Positions 18,074 to 26,645 of a DNA stretch of 64,000 bases are shown here, piece by piece; the stretch's first letter is position 1, and each line of letters opens with the position of its first letter. Below the pieces are notes generated by a model. The model saw only the letters and a program-made list of their open reading frames with translations, had not been told where the DNA came from and made no database searches. The position numbers and the translations under genes were made by a program. The stretch lies in NCBI RefSeq assembly GCF_030056665.1, contig NZ_JASHIG010000032.1, one strand, 5' to 3'. This DNA comes from Flectobacillus roseus. Its GTDB lineage: Bacteria; Bacteroidota; Bacteroidia; Cytophagales; Spirosomataceae.

Positions 18074-18163
18074 TATACTTATAAGTTTGTAAGTTTAATA
18101 GTATGAAAGATTGCATCAACATTGATGCTTTTTTGACTATGCGCAATAATTACAAATTGTAAA

Positions 18164-18781
18164 TTACTGCTTTTGCAATTCGTGTACGTAAAGTACAATT
18201 TTCCAACGGTCTGCTGATGAAATTTGAGAAGCGTGTGACCACATACGTCCTTTACCATGAGTAATTGTATGGTAAATATGACCGTCGTTTACACTTTTCA
18301 AAGCATCCGATGAATAAACTGGAACCCCTTTGTACATTTTTGCTACTAAGCCATCGCCTTTACCAGCTTCACCATGGCAGTGTTGGCAATATCTTTCATA
18401 TTGAGTCTTACCTGCTTCAATGTTTTCGGGGGTTGCTGGATATGGGTTTGACAACAACGCTTCAGAAGAAGCCATATCATCTTTACCGATATTACGAGCA
18501 ATCATATCCATTTTCATTAATTTGCTGTTTACTGTGTCTCCATCAGCAGCAGCAAATTTTTCGCGTGGTACTGTCCCTTTAACAGGAGTACGCATGTTCA
18601 TACCGTAAGGGTTGATTGTATTCAACTCACCCTCAGTTTGAGTCATTGGTTCGTATGCAACCGAGTGATACATGTTTGGCGCAAACTCTGTCCCTGTATC
18701 ATTATGGCTATCTTTACAAGAAGTTGCAGATAAAGCAACAACTCCCGATAAAAACAGACCTATGTATTTATTAGTTAACAT
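18164..18781 (-). CDS. actE: Alternative complex III subunit ActE (mono-haem cytochrome c lipoprotein)
   Basis: Periplasm-facing c-type cytochrome of the Act complex. The 205 residues start with a lipoprotein signal (LSATSC, with C22 as the lipidated residue). They carry one haem-binding motif, CQHCH (132-136). A later Met or His in the C-terminal helix region could be the axial ligand. It is encoded between actD and actF, the normal order. Confidence 0.92.
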   Translation of the reverse strand: MLTNKYIGLFLSGVVALSATSCKDSHNDTGTEFAPNMYHSVAYEPMTQTEGELNTINPYGMNMRTPVKGTVPREKFAAADGDTVNSKLMKMDMIARNIGKDDMASSEALLSNPYPATPENIEAGKTQYERYCQHCHGEAGKGDGLVAKMYKGVPVYSSDALKSVNDGHIYHTITHGKGRMWSHASQISSADRWKIVLYVHELQKQ

Positions 18782-18839
18782 ATTTTTGATTTTAATTAGT
18801 CGTTGGACATTGCTTTAGGGTATTCCTAAGGTTCAATGC

Positions 18840-19364
18840 TTAGAATTGCTTTACATTCACTTCGATAGCACCAGAAGCCTTTAAAATTTCTTCGATCTCA
18901 GCTTCAGATTTCTTGTTAGTTCCCATGTTAATGGTCATGATGAACTTATCGTCAGTACTTCTTAAATCAAATGTTTTTGGCTTTTTACCTGGCCACAAGC
19001 TATTTGATACAAAGAAGGTAAATACCATACCAAATGCAGTGAACAATACCGTACCTTCGAAAGTAACTGGAATCCAGTCTGGTAATGCGAAGAAGTCTTT
19101 ACCACCGATAATCATTGGCCAGTCAAAAACCATTGTATAGTTAATCAAGAACTGAGCACAAGTCAAACCTGTTAAACCAAACAAGAATGCAGCGATAGGA
19201 ATTCTTGTACGCGGGTGACCGATAGCAGTATCAAGTCCGTGGATTGGGAAAGGAGTATATACTTCCTCAATTTTCACGCCTTTTCCTTTTACTTCAGTTA
19301 CTGCGTGTAATACCTCGTCCTCATCGTCGTAAACTCCAACCAAGTATTTTTCTGTTGTATTCAT
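18840..19364 (-). CDS. actD: Alternative complex III subunit ActD (DUF3341)
   Basis: Membrane subunit of the Act complex. The 174 residues match DUF3341: an N-terminal soluble part (YLVGVYDDEDEVLHAVTEVK), the segment YTPFPIHGLD, two membrane spans (about 55-75 and 99-121) and a soluble C-terminus. Position between actC and actE confirms the call. Confidence 0.93.
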   Translation of the reverse strand: MNTTEKYLVGVYDDEDEVLHAVTEVKGKGVKIEEVYTPFPIHGLDTAIGHPRTRIPIAAFLFGLTGLTCAQFLINYTMVFDWPMIIGGKDFFALPDWIPVTFEGTVLFTAFGMVFTFFVSNSLWPGKKPKTFDLRSTDDKFIMTINMGTNKKSEAEIEEILKASGAIEVNVKQF

Positions 19365-19409
19365 TTTAATATTCGTTATGTCTTGATATTGATTTCAAAA
19401 GCTAGAATT

Positions 19410-19430
19410 GGTGCAGAGAAAATCTGCACC
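19410..19430. promoter_or_regulatory. Intercistronic hairpin between actC and actD
   Basis: An 8-bp perfect stem (GGTGCAGA with TCTGCACC) and 5-nt loop lie in the 84-bp gap. Confidence 0.45.
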
Positions 19431-19448
19431 ATCTCTTTTGAATAATTA

Positions 19449-20855
19449 TTAATGAGTAACTGATTCTTTTCCTCCTTCAGACTTCTTCTTGAATGGGTAG
19501 TTTGAAGAAACACCTTTCATTACAGATTTCACTTCTGCCATGTTGATTACTGGCAAAAACTTAGCGAACAAGAAGAATAATGTAAAGAATAAACCGAATG
19601 AGAAAATATAGTCACCAATATCGTACATCGTAGGAGAGAACATTGCCCATGAAGATGGAATATAGTCACGGTGCAATGAAGAAACGATGATTACAAAACG
19701 TTCGAACCACATACCTACGTTCACAACTACCGAAAGGATAAATGAGATAAGGATGTTTGTACGAATACTTTTGAACCAGAATAATTGTGGAGAGATTACG
19801 TTACATGTCATCATCATCCAGTAAGCCCACCAGTAAGGACCAAATGCACGGTTGATGAAACAATAGCTTTCGTATTCTACACCTGAGTACCAAGCAATGA
19901 AAAACTCAGTTAAGTAAGCAATACCTACAACAGAACCTGTTACAGTGATGATGATATTCATCATTTCAATGTGTTCCATTGTGATGTAATCTTCCAACTT
20001 AAATACTACACGTGTTACCAACAACAAGGTTTGTACCATGGCAAAACCAGAGAAGATAGCACCAGCTACGAAATATGGAGGGAAGATTGTCGTGTGCCAT
20101 CCCGGAATAACCGAAGTAGCAAAGTCCATTGATACAATCGTGTGTACAGAAAGTACAAGTGGAGTAGAAATACCAGCCAAAATCAAAGACACATATTCGT
20201 AACGAGCCCAAGTTTTAGCAGAACCAGTCCAACCCACAGAGAACAAACCATACCAGAATTTAGAAGCCTTAGTTTGAGCACGGTCACGAATTGTAGCCAA
20301 GTCAGGAATAAGACCTAAGTACCAGAACACTAACGAAACAGAAAGGTAAGTTGAGATAGCAAATACGTCCCAAACCAATGGTGAGTTGAAGTTAACCCAA
20401 AGAGAACCAAAAGTATTTGGAAGTGGTAATGCCCAGTGAGCCAACCAAGGGCGACCCATGTGAGCCAAGATAAATGAAGCAGCACATAATACGGCGAAAA
20501 TCGTCATCGCTTCTGCTGCACGGTTAATTGAAGTTCTCCATTTTTGACGGAACAATAACAATACAGCTGAGATAAGTGTACCAGCGTGACCGATACCTAC
20601 CCACCATACGAAGTTTGTAATATCCCAAGCCCAACCTACGGTCTTGTTCAAACCCCAAACTCCAATTCCTTGCCACCATGTGTAACCTAAACAATAGGCA
20701 CCATAGGCGAAAATCACACAAGACACAGAAAAGGCAATTTTCCACTCTTTCGTTGGTTCACCTTCAACTTGCTTGCAGATGTCTTGTGTTACATCGTGAT
20801 AAGATCTACCACCTCCTACGAGGGTTTCTCTTATTGGTGATACTACGTGCGACAT
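19449..20855 (-). CDS. actC: Alternative complex III subunit ActC (NrfD-like quinol-binding subunit)
   Basis: Polytopic membrane protein proposed to oxidise menaquinol and pass electrons to the iron-sulphur subunit ActB. The 468 residues form about ten helices of the NrfD/PsrC family, with an N-terminal cytoplasmic region ending at GEPTKEWKIAF. Conserved family stretches include TNFVWWVGIGHAGTLISAVLLLFRQKWR (about 90-117) and HTIVSMDFATSVIPGWHTTIFPPYFVAGA. It lies next to actB, its electron-transfer partner. Confidence 0.95.
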   Translation of the reverse strand: MSHVVSPIRETLVGGGRSYHDVTQDICKQVEGEPTKEWKIAFSVSCVIFAYGAYCLGYTWWQGIGVWGLNKTVGWAWDITNFVWWVGIGHAGTLISAVLLLFRQKWRTSINRAAEAMTIFAVLCAASFILAHMGRPWLAHWALPLPNTFGSLWVNFNSPLVWDVFAISTYLSVSLVFWYLGLIPDLATIRDRAQTKASKFWYGLFSVGWTGSAKTWARYEYVSLILAGISTPLVLSVHTIVSMDFATSVIPGWHTTIFPPYFVAGAIFSGFAMVQTLLLVTRVVFKLEDYITMEHIEMMNIIITVTGSVVGIAYLTEFFIAWYSGVEYESYCFINRAFGPYWWAYWMMMTCNVISPQLFWFKSIRTNILISFILSVVVNVGMWFERFVIIVSSLHRDYIPSSWAMFSPTMYDIGDYIFSFGLFFTLFFLFAKFLPVINMAEVKSVMKGVSSNYPFKKKSEGGKESVTH

Positions 20856-20896
20856 ATTTTAAGATTTAATAGTTTTAAATTCGTTATTTTCTAATA

Positions 20897-20916
20897 GGAG
20901 AGGGCTTTCACCCTCT
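20897..20916. promoter_or_regulatory. Intercistronic hairpin between actB and actC
   Basis: A 7-bp perfect stem (GAGAGGG 20897-20903 with CCCTCTC 20910-20916) in the 74-bp gap. Confidence 0.45.
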
Positions 20917-20929
20917 CTAAATTTCTTAC

Positions 20930-23900
20930 TTATGCGTGTTCTTTCGCTTCGCCCTCAGCTTTTTTTCCTTCTCTTTCTTTGTTACGTACTTTTACTAAGT
21001 AAGAGATATTTGGCTTAACGTTAATTTCTTCAATCACACCGAACGAACGACCAGTTTTCTCAGCAGCAAGTACTTGTGAGATTTCTGATTCTGGATCATT
21101 CATGTCACCGAACGTAATAGCGTTTGTTGGACAAGATTGAGCACAAGCCACTTGGATTTCTCCATCTTTTGGTCTTCTCTTCTCTTTCTTAGCTTCCAAT
21201 TTACCAGCTTGAATACGCTGAACACACATTGAACATTTTTCCATTACACCACGTGAACGAACTGTTACGTCTGGGTTCAACACCATACGACCTAAGTCAT
21301 TGTTCAAATGGAAATCGAAATCGTCAGTTTGGAAATAACGGAACCAGTTAAAACGACGTACTTTATATGGACAGTTGTTTGCACAATAACGTGTACCGAT
21401 ACAACGGTTGTAAGTCATTTGGTTCAAGCCCTCTGTAGAGTGTGTAGTAGCCAATACTGGACATACAGTTTCACAAGGAGCATTGTTACAGTGTTGACAC
21501 AACATTGGTTGGAATACAACTTCTGGGTTTTCAGAAGCTACTTCCAATCCTTTTAAATCTTCAACATCTGCATCAGAAGAATAATAACGGTCGATACGCA
21601 TCCAGTGCATTTCACGACGGTTAATAACTTCTTGACGACCTACAACTGGAACGTTGTTTTCTGCAGAACAAGACACCACACATGCACTACATCCAGTACA
21701 AGTGTTAAGGTCAATCACCATACCCCAAGCGTGGTTGTTGTATTTATGACCATTCCACAATGAAATATCAGTTGCAGTTTTCTTACCTTCAGCTGTTAAG
21801 ATTTCTGGCTTGAAACGTCCTGCTTCTACATTCTTTTTGTATTCAGACAATACTGTTTCTTGCACAACAGCCTCACGAGCCATTACAGTATTGTGTGTTT
21901 GTGTCTGAGCAATTTTAACCTCTTCACCTGTTGCTTTAATAGCTACATCTCCAGTGTTGAAGAATGCCAACGTACCATTTACAGTAGTGATGAAAGGATA
22001 AGCATTAGCACCTACTCCATCAGCTGATTTACCAGCCTTTGTACGACCGTAACCGATAGCTACAGCGATAGTACCATTTGCCTGACCTGGTTGAACCAAT
22101 ACTGGCAATTTGATAGACTTACCACCAATAGTCAATTCAGCTTCTTTGTCTTGCTCTAATTTCAATTCAGCAGCTGTTTTTTGAGAAACTGCCAAATAGT
22201 TTGTCCAACAAGCTTTAGAAACTGGCTCAGGCAATTCTTGCAACCAAGGGTTATTTGCTTGAGAACCTGTACCCATACTTACTTTCTCATACACTGCTAA
22301 TTCTAATTTATCAGAAGCAGCTTTGTAGTTCTTAGAGATAGCAGCGGTAGCATCAGCCAAGTTTACAGCAGGAGCAGCAGCACTAGCTGTTGAACCAAAC
22401 TCATAAACGCCATCATGCAATACTTGTGACCATTGTACTTTACCAGCTTTTAAGATATTGCTAGTCCAGTTAGATTCCAAGTAAGCAGCATAATCAGCAT
22501 TCAAACCAGCCCATGTTAATAAGCTAGATTGAATTTGACGAGTTTTGAAAATCGTTGAAATTGTAGGCTGAGTCAATGAGAAGAAACCTTTTTTAGGCTC
22601 AGCATCATTCCAAGACTCCAAGAAGTGAGAGTCAGGAGTGTTATATTTTACTAATGAAGCTGTTTCGTCAGCTCTATCGTTTGTTGCAATTGTTAAAGCA
22701 ATCTTAGGAAGTGCTTCAGCCAATTCAGCACCACGAGGGTGGTTATAAACTGGGTTTGCGTTGTAGAAAATAACCGCAGCGATTGCACCAGACTTAGCTT
22801 CGTTGATGAACTGATTCATTTCAGCATCAGAACCTTGACGGTAGTTTGCTGGAGTTCCTAAATCAATTGTTGTACCATAAGCACCAACCAATCCATTGAT
22901 TGCAGCTACCACAGCTTGAACTGAGGCGTCATTTGAACCAGATACTACGATTGAAGCACCTTTTGATGCAACTAAATCAGCAGCAGCTTTCTCCAAATAT
23001 TCAACTTTTACAGCTGAAGTTGACAAAGTAGGAGCACCTACTTTCGCAGCAACTGCATTGTAAAGAGCTGTTGCAACTAAACCTTCTTGAGATGGCTTGT
23101 ATGTTGCACGGTAATCAGCGTTAGCACCAGTGTTAGACATAATTGTCTCAAACTGATAGTGACGAGACATTTCTTTGTTACCATCTTTTGCCGAAGATAC
23201 ACGACGAGTTTTAGCCCATTGTGCAGCAAATTCAGATGGAGAAATCCAAGTTCCTAAGAAGTCAGCACCCAAAGAAACGATTGTCTTTGCTTTACTGAAA
23301 TCAAAACTTGGCAATACCCCGTTAGCTGCTACTAAACCTGACAATGAGTTTGCATCGTAAGTAACAACCTTAGTTGTTGGGTATTTAGCGATAAAATCAC
23401 CAATAACTTTCTTTGTAGTAGGAGACAAAATAGAGTTTGTTACAATTCTGATTTGTCCACCTTTAGCTAATCCAGAGATGATTTCTTTATCTATAGAAGC
23501 CCAATCAGCAGCTTTACCTGCAATTTGAGGTCCTTTTAATTTTTCGTTATCATAAAGACTCAATACTGATGCTTGAGCACGTGCTGAAAGAGCACCTTTT
23601 GATACAGAAGAAGCTTTGTTACCTTCAATTTTGATAGGACGACCTTCACGAGTCTTTACCAAAATAGAAGCGTATTCTCCGCCATCAACAAAAGTTGAAG
23701 CATACCAGTTAGCGATAGTAGGCTCAACATCTTCTGGCTTATTTAAGTACGGAATCGTATTCTTAACTGGAGCTTCGCAAGCTGCCAACGCTACCGCTGA
23801 CATACCGAAACCTAACACTTTTAAGAAATCACGACGATGAGATCCTGTACCATCAAAGATAGCACCTTCTTTTTCGTCTGCTGACGGGGCATCACCGAAC

Positions 23901-23983
23901 TCACGGTCTGCATATTTAACGAACTCAGCATCGTTAGTTAACTCCTCAATTCCTCTCCAATACCTTTTTGTAGTATTTTCCAT
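20930..23983 (-). CDS. actB: Alternative complex III subunit ActB (TAT-exported Fe-S protein with molybdopterin-type domain)
   Basis: Large periplasmic electron-transfer subunit. The 1017 residues start with a TAT-type signal, HRRDFLKVLGFG near residues 47-60, followed by a Cys that may be lipidated (ALAACEAP). The middle part has the molybdopterin-oxidoreductase fold, which in ActB is known to lack cofactor. The C-terminal region (about 755-955) has four cysteine clusters typical of one [3Fe-4S] and three [4Fe-4S] centres: CTGCSACVVSC, CQHCNNAPCETVCP, CIGTRYCANNCP, and CSMC with CAQSCP. Located between actA and actC. Confidence 0.96.
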   Translation of the reverse strand: MENTTKRYWRGIEELTNDAEFVKYADREFGDAPSADEKEGAIFDGTGSHRRDFLKVLGFGMSAVALAACEAPVKNTIPYLNKPEDVEPTIANWYASTFVDGGEYASILVKTREGRPIKIEGNKASSVSKGALSARAQASVLSLYDNEKLKGPQIAGKAADWASIDKEIISGLAKGGQIRIVTNSILSPTTKKVIGDFIAKYPTTKVVTYDANSLSGLVAANGVLPSFDFSKAKTIVSLGADFLGTWISPSEFAAQWAKTRRVSSAKDGNKEMSRHYQFETIMSNTGANADYRATYKPSQEGLVATALYNAVAAKVGAPTLSTSAVKVEYLEKAAADLVASKGASIVVSGSNDASVQAVVAAINGLVGAYGTTIDLGTPANYRQGSDAEMNQFINEAKSGAIAAVIFYNANPVYNHPRGAELAEALPKIALTIATNDRADETASLVKYNTPDSHFLESWNDAEPKKGFFSLTQPTISTIFKTRQIQSSLLTWAGLNADYAAYLESNWTSNILKAGKVQWSQVLHDGVYEFGSTASAAAPAVNLADATAAISKNYKAASDKLELAVYEKVSMGTGSQANNPWLQELPEPVSKACWTNYLAVSQKTAAELKLEQDKEAELTIGGKSIKLPVLVQPGQANGTIAVAIGYGRTKAGKSADGVGANAYPFITTVNGTLAFFNTGDVAIKATGEEVKIAQTQTHNTVMAREAVVQETVLSEYKKNVEAGRFKPEILTAEGKKTATDISLWNGHKYNNHAWGMVIDLNTCTGCSACVVSCSAENNVPVVGRQEVINRREMHWMRIDRYYSSDADVEDLKGLEVASENPEVVFQPMLCQHCNNAPCETVCPVLATTHSTEGLNQMTYNRCIGTRYCANNCPYKVRRFNWFRYFQTDDFDFHLNNDLGRMVLNPDVTVRSRGVMEKCSMCVQRIQAGKLEAKKEKRRPKDGEIQVACAQSCPTNAITFGDMNDPESEISQVLAAEKTGRSFGVIEEINVKPNISYLVKVRNKEREGKKAEGEAKEHA

Positions 23984-24036
23984 ATATATTATAATAGTAT
24001 AAACAGAAACTATTGAATATTAAAATGAAGTAACAA

Positions 24037-24076
24037 GTCAGAAGCAAGAAAAACGTTTTTGTTTTTTGCTTCTGAC
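24037..24076. promoter_or_regulatory. Intercistronic hairpin between actA and actB
   Basis: An 11-bp stem (GTCAGAAGCAA 24037-24047 with TTGCTTCTGAC 24066-24076) is extended by A/T pairs around a central AACGTT. It lies just after the actA stop and could limit read-through from the first gene. Confidence 0.5.
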
Positions 24077-24086
24077 ATTTGACTTC

Positions 24087-25298
24087 TTAGTAGTGACATT
24101 TTGAACACTCCAAACCTCCGATGTTAGCAACTTTCAAAGGCTCTTTGTTTTCTTTATTGTGAATTTCAACAAGCTTATCATAGTATGCGTTGCCTTTTGT
24201 ATTTACGTCAGTTTTTCTGTGACAGTCAATACACCAACCCATAGTCAATGTTGAGCGTTGTTCAACTACTTCCATTTTCTGAATTTCACCGTGACAGTTT
24301 TGACATTCCAAACCAGCTACGTTTGTATGCTGTGCGTGGTTGAAGTATGCCAAATCAGGCAAGTTGTGAACACGAATCCATTGGATTGGCTCATCTTTCT
24401 CGATAGCACGGTAGATTTTTTGAATTTCTGGAGACTCACGCTTAATTGTGTTGTGACAGTTCATACAGATGTTTGGAGAAGGAACGTTAGCACCTTTACC
24501 TTTGTAAACACCTGTGTGGCAGTATCCACAATTGATTTGGTAATCACCAGCATGAAGTTTGTGAGAGAAATGGATCGGTTGTTCAGGAGCATAGCCTTGG
24601 TGAATACCTACACCATAAGCTGCATCAATTGTAGCTTTACCAATCAATAAGGTAATCAAAAGCGCTGCACCTGTCTTGAAAGCATTATTTGCCGCTAATT
24701 TTTTACCATTTTCAGCAATTCTTTGTAACAATGGAATACTTTCAGCTTCCTCAGCCGACACTGATGCCAATTTAGAAAGCGTAGTAACAATTGACAACAA
24801 AGCAACCAATACCAACACCATCACGCCAAGAAGTGCGATTAGGATATACTGTAACATGCCGCCGTTAGATTCAGCTGCTGGAGCAGCTGCACCTGCCGCT
24901 GGAGCTGCACCTGCTGCTGGAGCCGCTGGAGCTGCGTTTTGTGCCTCGATGTAAGCAAGTACACTCTTAATTTGGGCTTCCGAATAATTCGGGTATGCCG
25001 TCATCTGAGCCTTACCAAACTTGTTGTAAAGATCGTTAGCATATTTATCACCACTGGCGATAACTGCCTGAGGGTTGTGAACCCACTTTACAATCCAATC
25101 CAACGGTCTTCTCTGACCTACACCTTGAAGGCCTGGCCCCACTAAAGGTTCTGCACTTGTATTGTGACAAGCCGCACAGTTGTTTTTGAAAATTTGCTCT
25201 CCTTCTGCTACATCCTGAGCATTTACTCTTACAACCGAGGCAAACATTCCCAGTAGCATTGTCAAAGCAACAATTTTCAAGCGTTTCATGGTTATCAT
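24087..25298 (-). CDS. actA: Alternative complex III subunit ActA (multihaem cytochrome c)
   Basis: Membrane-anchored cytochrome that passes electrons to cytochrome c or the oxidase. The 403 residues begin with a signal peptide and carry six CxxCH motifs. One is in an N-terminal mono-haem domain (CAACH, about 41-45). Five lie in the C-terminal pentahaem domain (CGYCH, CMNCH, CQNCH, CIDCH, CSKCH), the last at the extreme C-terminus. Two membrane segments (about 150-172 and 208-226) and an Ala/Pro-rich linker separate the domains. The extra N-terminal cytochrome module is a fusion seen in Bacteroidota. Met 4 is an alternative start. First gene of the operon. Confidence 0.93.
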   Translation of the reverse strand: MITMKRLKIVALTMLLGMFASVVRVNAQDVAEGEQIFKNNCAACHNTSAEPLVGPGLQGVGQRRPLDWIVKWVHNPQAVIASGDKYANDLYNKFGKAQMTAYPNYSEAQIKSVLAYIEAQNAAPAAPAAGAAPAAGAAAPAAESNGGMLQYILIALLGVMVLVLVALLSIVTTLSKLASVSAEEAESIPLLQRIAENGKKLAANNAFKTGAALLITLLIGKATIDAAYGVGIHQGYAPEQPIHFSHKLHAGDYQINCGYCHTGVYKGKGANVPSPNICMNCHNTIKRESPEIQKIYRAIEKDEPIQWIRVHNLPDLAYFNHAQHTNVAGLECQNCHGEIQKMEVVEQRSTLTMGWCIDCHRKTDVNTKGNAYYDKLVEIHNKENKEPLKVANIGGLECSKCHY

Positions 25299-25437
25299 AA
25301 GAATCTATAAACTAATTTTAATAATTAAGTACTACGCCAAACTATTTACCTAATAATCTGAGACTTCCATTTATTTTTAAACTTTTCAATCTAAAAACTA
25401 AGGCAAAAAACTAGAAGAAACACACTATTTCGGGTCA

Positions 25438-25468
25438 CAAAAGTACAATCGGAATAATTACGAACCAA
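25438..25468 (-). promoter_or_regulatory. Bacteroidota-type promoter for the act-cox operon
   Basis: On the minus strand TTG (25466-25468) is followed by 20 nt and TACTTTTG (25438-25445), matching TTG-N20-TAnnTTTG. It lies 140 bp upstream of actA and is the best promoter candidate for the whole respiratory operon. Confidence 0.65.
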
Positions 25469-26061
25469 TTTATTTATTATTGATTTTCAGCAAAATTAGT
25501 ATAGTTGTGAACTATTTAGAATAATTCTAAGTTATTTACAATTTTGTTGAATATACGGCTTCAAAATATCCTACATAATTTCCACAAAATCAGCTAGTTC
25601 ATTTTAATTCATTCAGCCTTACTTATTCGGCATTTATAAGACCATTTATCTTATAAATTAAACCTTCGAATTTAGCTCATTTTTTTGAATTCACCATCCT
25701 TGTCACTGTTCAATTTGTGTACTTCAGCATGATTTTTATCATTTTTTTTCTCGAATTTTATTCAAATGAAATAGCATAGTAATATGATAGATTTGATAAT
25801 CTTTATGAAATACCAATTCTTGGAAAAATACTAAAACTACTTACTAATTGACATAGAAGAATTTAACGTTCGTTATGAAAAATAATGCCAATGAGGAAAG
25901 ATAAAACTAAGCTTTTTTTACTCTTTGTACACGCTCGCTCTAAATTGGGAGAATTTCATGCAAGAAGCGTTAAAAAGCTAGGCTTCTAGCTAAATTCATC
26001 GATGTTAGCTAACCATTGACAGAAGAGGCTAATGAGAGGAAGTACTTAGAAAGAAAGATGA
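25469..26061. other. Intergenic stretch with no recognised gene
   Basis: Very AT-rich. No coding region of convincing length or composition on either strand; the best candidate is a 32-codon frame at about 25890 with no recognisable features. Nothing else identified before the palindrome at 26062. Confidence 0.6.
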
Positions 26062-26416
26062 TTAAGTAATCGAGCAGAATAATATTTAAGTTATGTGTTT
26101 AGGGACAAGGCAACAGGCACAAGGCACAGAGTGTTAAAATGTTTTTATTAACCACAGCTATGCTTTTTTCCAAAGCCCACCGCCGAAAGCTGATACCTGA
26201 ATGCCTTAGGCACAAAAATTAAATTCTATTTTGCGCACTTACTTAAGTTAGTGGGTAAAATAGAATTTAATTTTTGAGCTTACTGCTTTCAGCTCTCGGC
26301 AATCGGCAAAAAATATATCCATCGTTACTAAAAAACATTTTAACACTCTTTGCCTTGTGCCTGTTGCCTTATGCCTTCAACAAAAAACTTAAATCTAATT
26401 CTGCACGATTACTTAA
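26062..26416. repeat. 355-bp imperfect long palindrome
   Basis: The left part (26062-26145) reappears inverted at 26333-26416. TTAAGTAATCG/CGATTACTTAA ends, the block GGCAACAGGCACAAGGCA (26109-26126), and GTGTTAAAATGTTTTT all have inverted partners. A second nested inverted repeat (AAAATTAAATTCTATTTT about 26215-26232 with its complement about 26257-26274) surrounds a centre near 26240. A single RNA could fold into a long, branched hairpin. No transposase is present. It could be a MITE-like element or a structured RNA. Confidence 0.7.
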
Positions 26417-26480
26417 GTATTAAATTGTTTTTCCAATCTACAATTTGACTTATCTGTTTTCTACTTTAGAAATCGTAGAA

Positions 26481-26516
26481 CAAAAAAAGCGCAACTAGAA
26501 TTACTAGTTACGCTTT
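26481..26516 (-). terminator. Terminator downstream of a tRNA 3' end
   Basis: A stem AGCGCAACTAG/CTAGTTACGCT (one wobble) with a 5-nt loop. On the minus strand it ends in a run of T (complement of the A tract at 26482-26488). It lies directly after the tRNA fragment at 26517-26536, where a tRNA terminator would be. Confidence 0.7.
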
Positions 26517-26536
26517 TGGAGGTCTCGAGCGGACTC
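26517..26536 (-). other. Probable prophage left attachment site: 20-nt tRNA 3' end
   Basis: The minus strand reads GAGTCCGCTCGAGACCTCCA. This parses exactly as the last 4 nt of a T-loop, the 3' T-stem CCGCT, a 7-nt acceptor strand CGAGACC, discriminator T and encoded CCA. No matching 5' tRNA half lies upstream; phage-like genes begin instead. A terminator follows. This is what remains on one side when a phage integrates into a tRNA gene. The intact tRNA (acceptor expected to begin GGTCTCG) should lie beyond the right edge. Confidence 0.55.
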
Positions 26537-26610
26537 AGACAAAATGCCTCCTTTTATTTGAAAATCAATCTATTACAACTGATTAAAAAAGCGTTGGTGT
26601 AACAATTCGC

Positions 26611-26645
26611 AAAAAATACCTATACTATATATATATAGGGTATTA
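26611..26645 (-). terminator. Hairpin at the end of the AlbA-domain gene
   Basis: AATACC and GGTATT-type arms enclose an alternating TATA core, and on the minus strand a T6 run follows. It overlaps the stop codon of the gene at 26643. Confidence 0.55.

Noticed and set aside
25890..25990. 32-codon open frame in the intergenic region
   Set aside because: Too short, no neighbours, and no recognisable feature.
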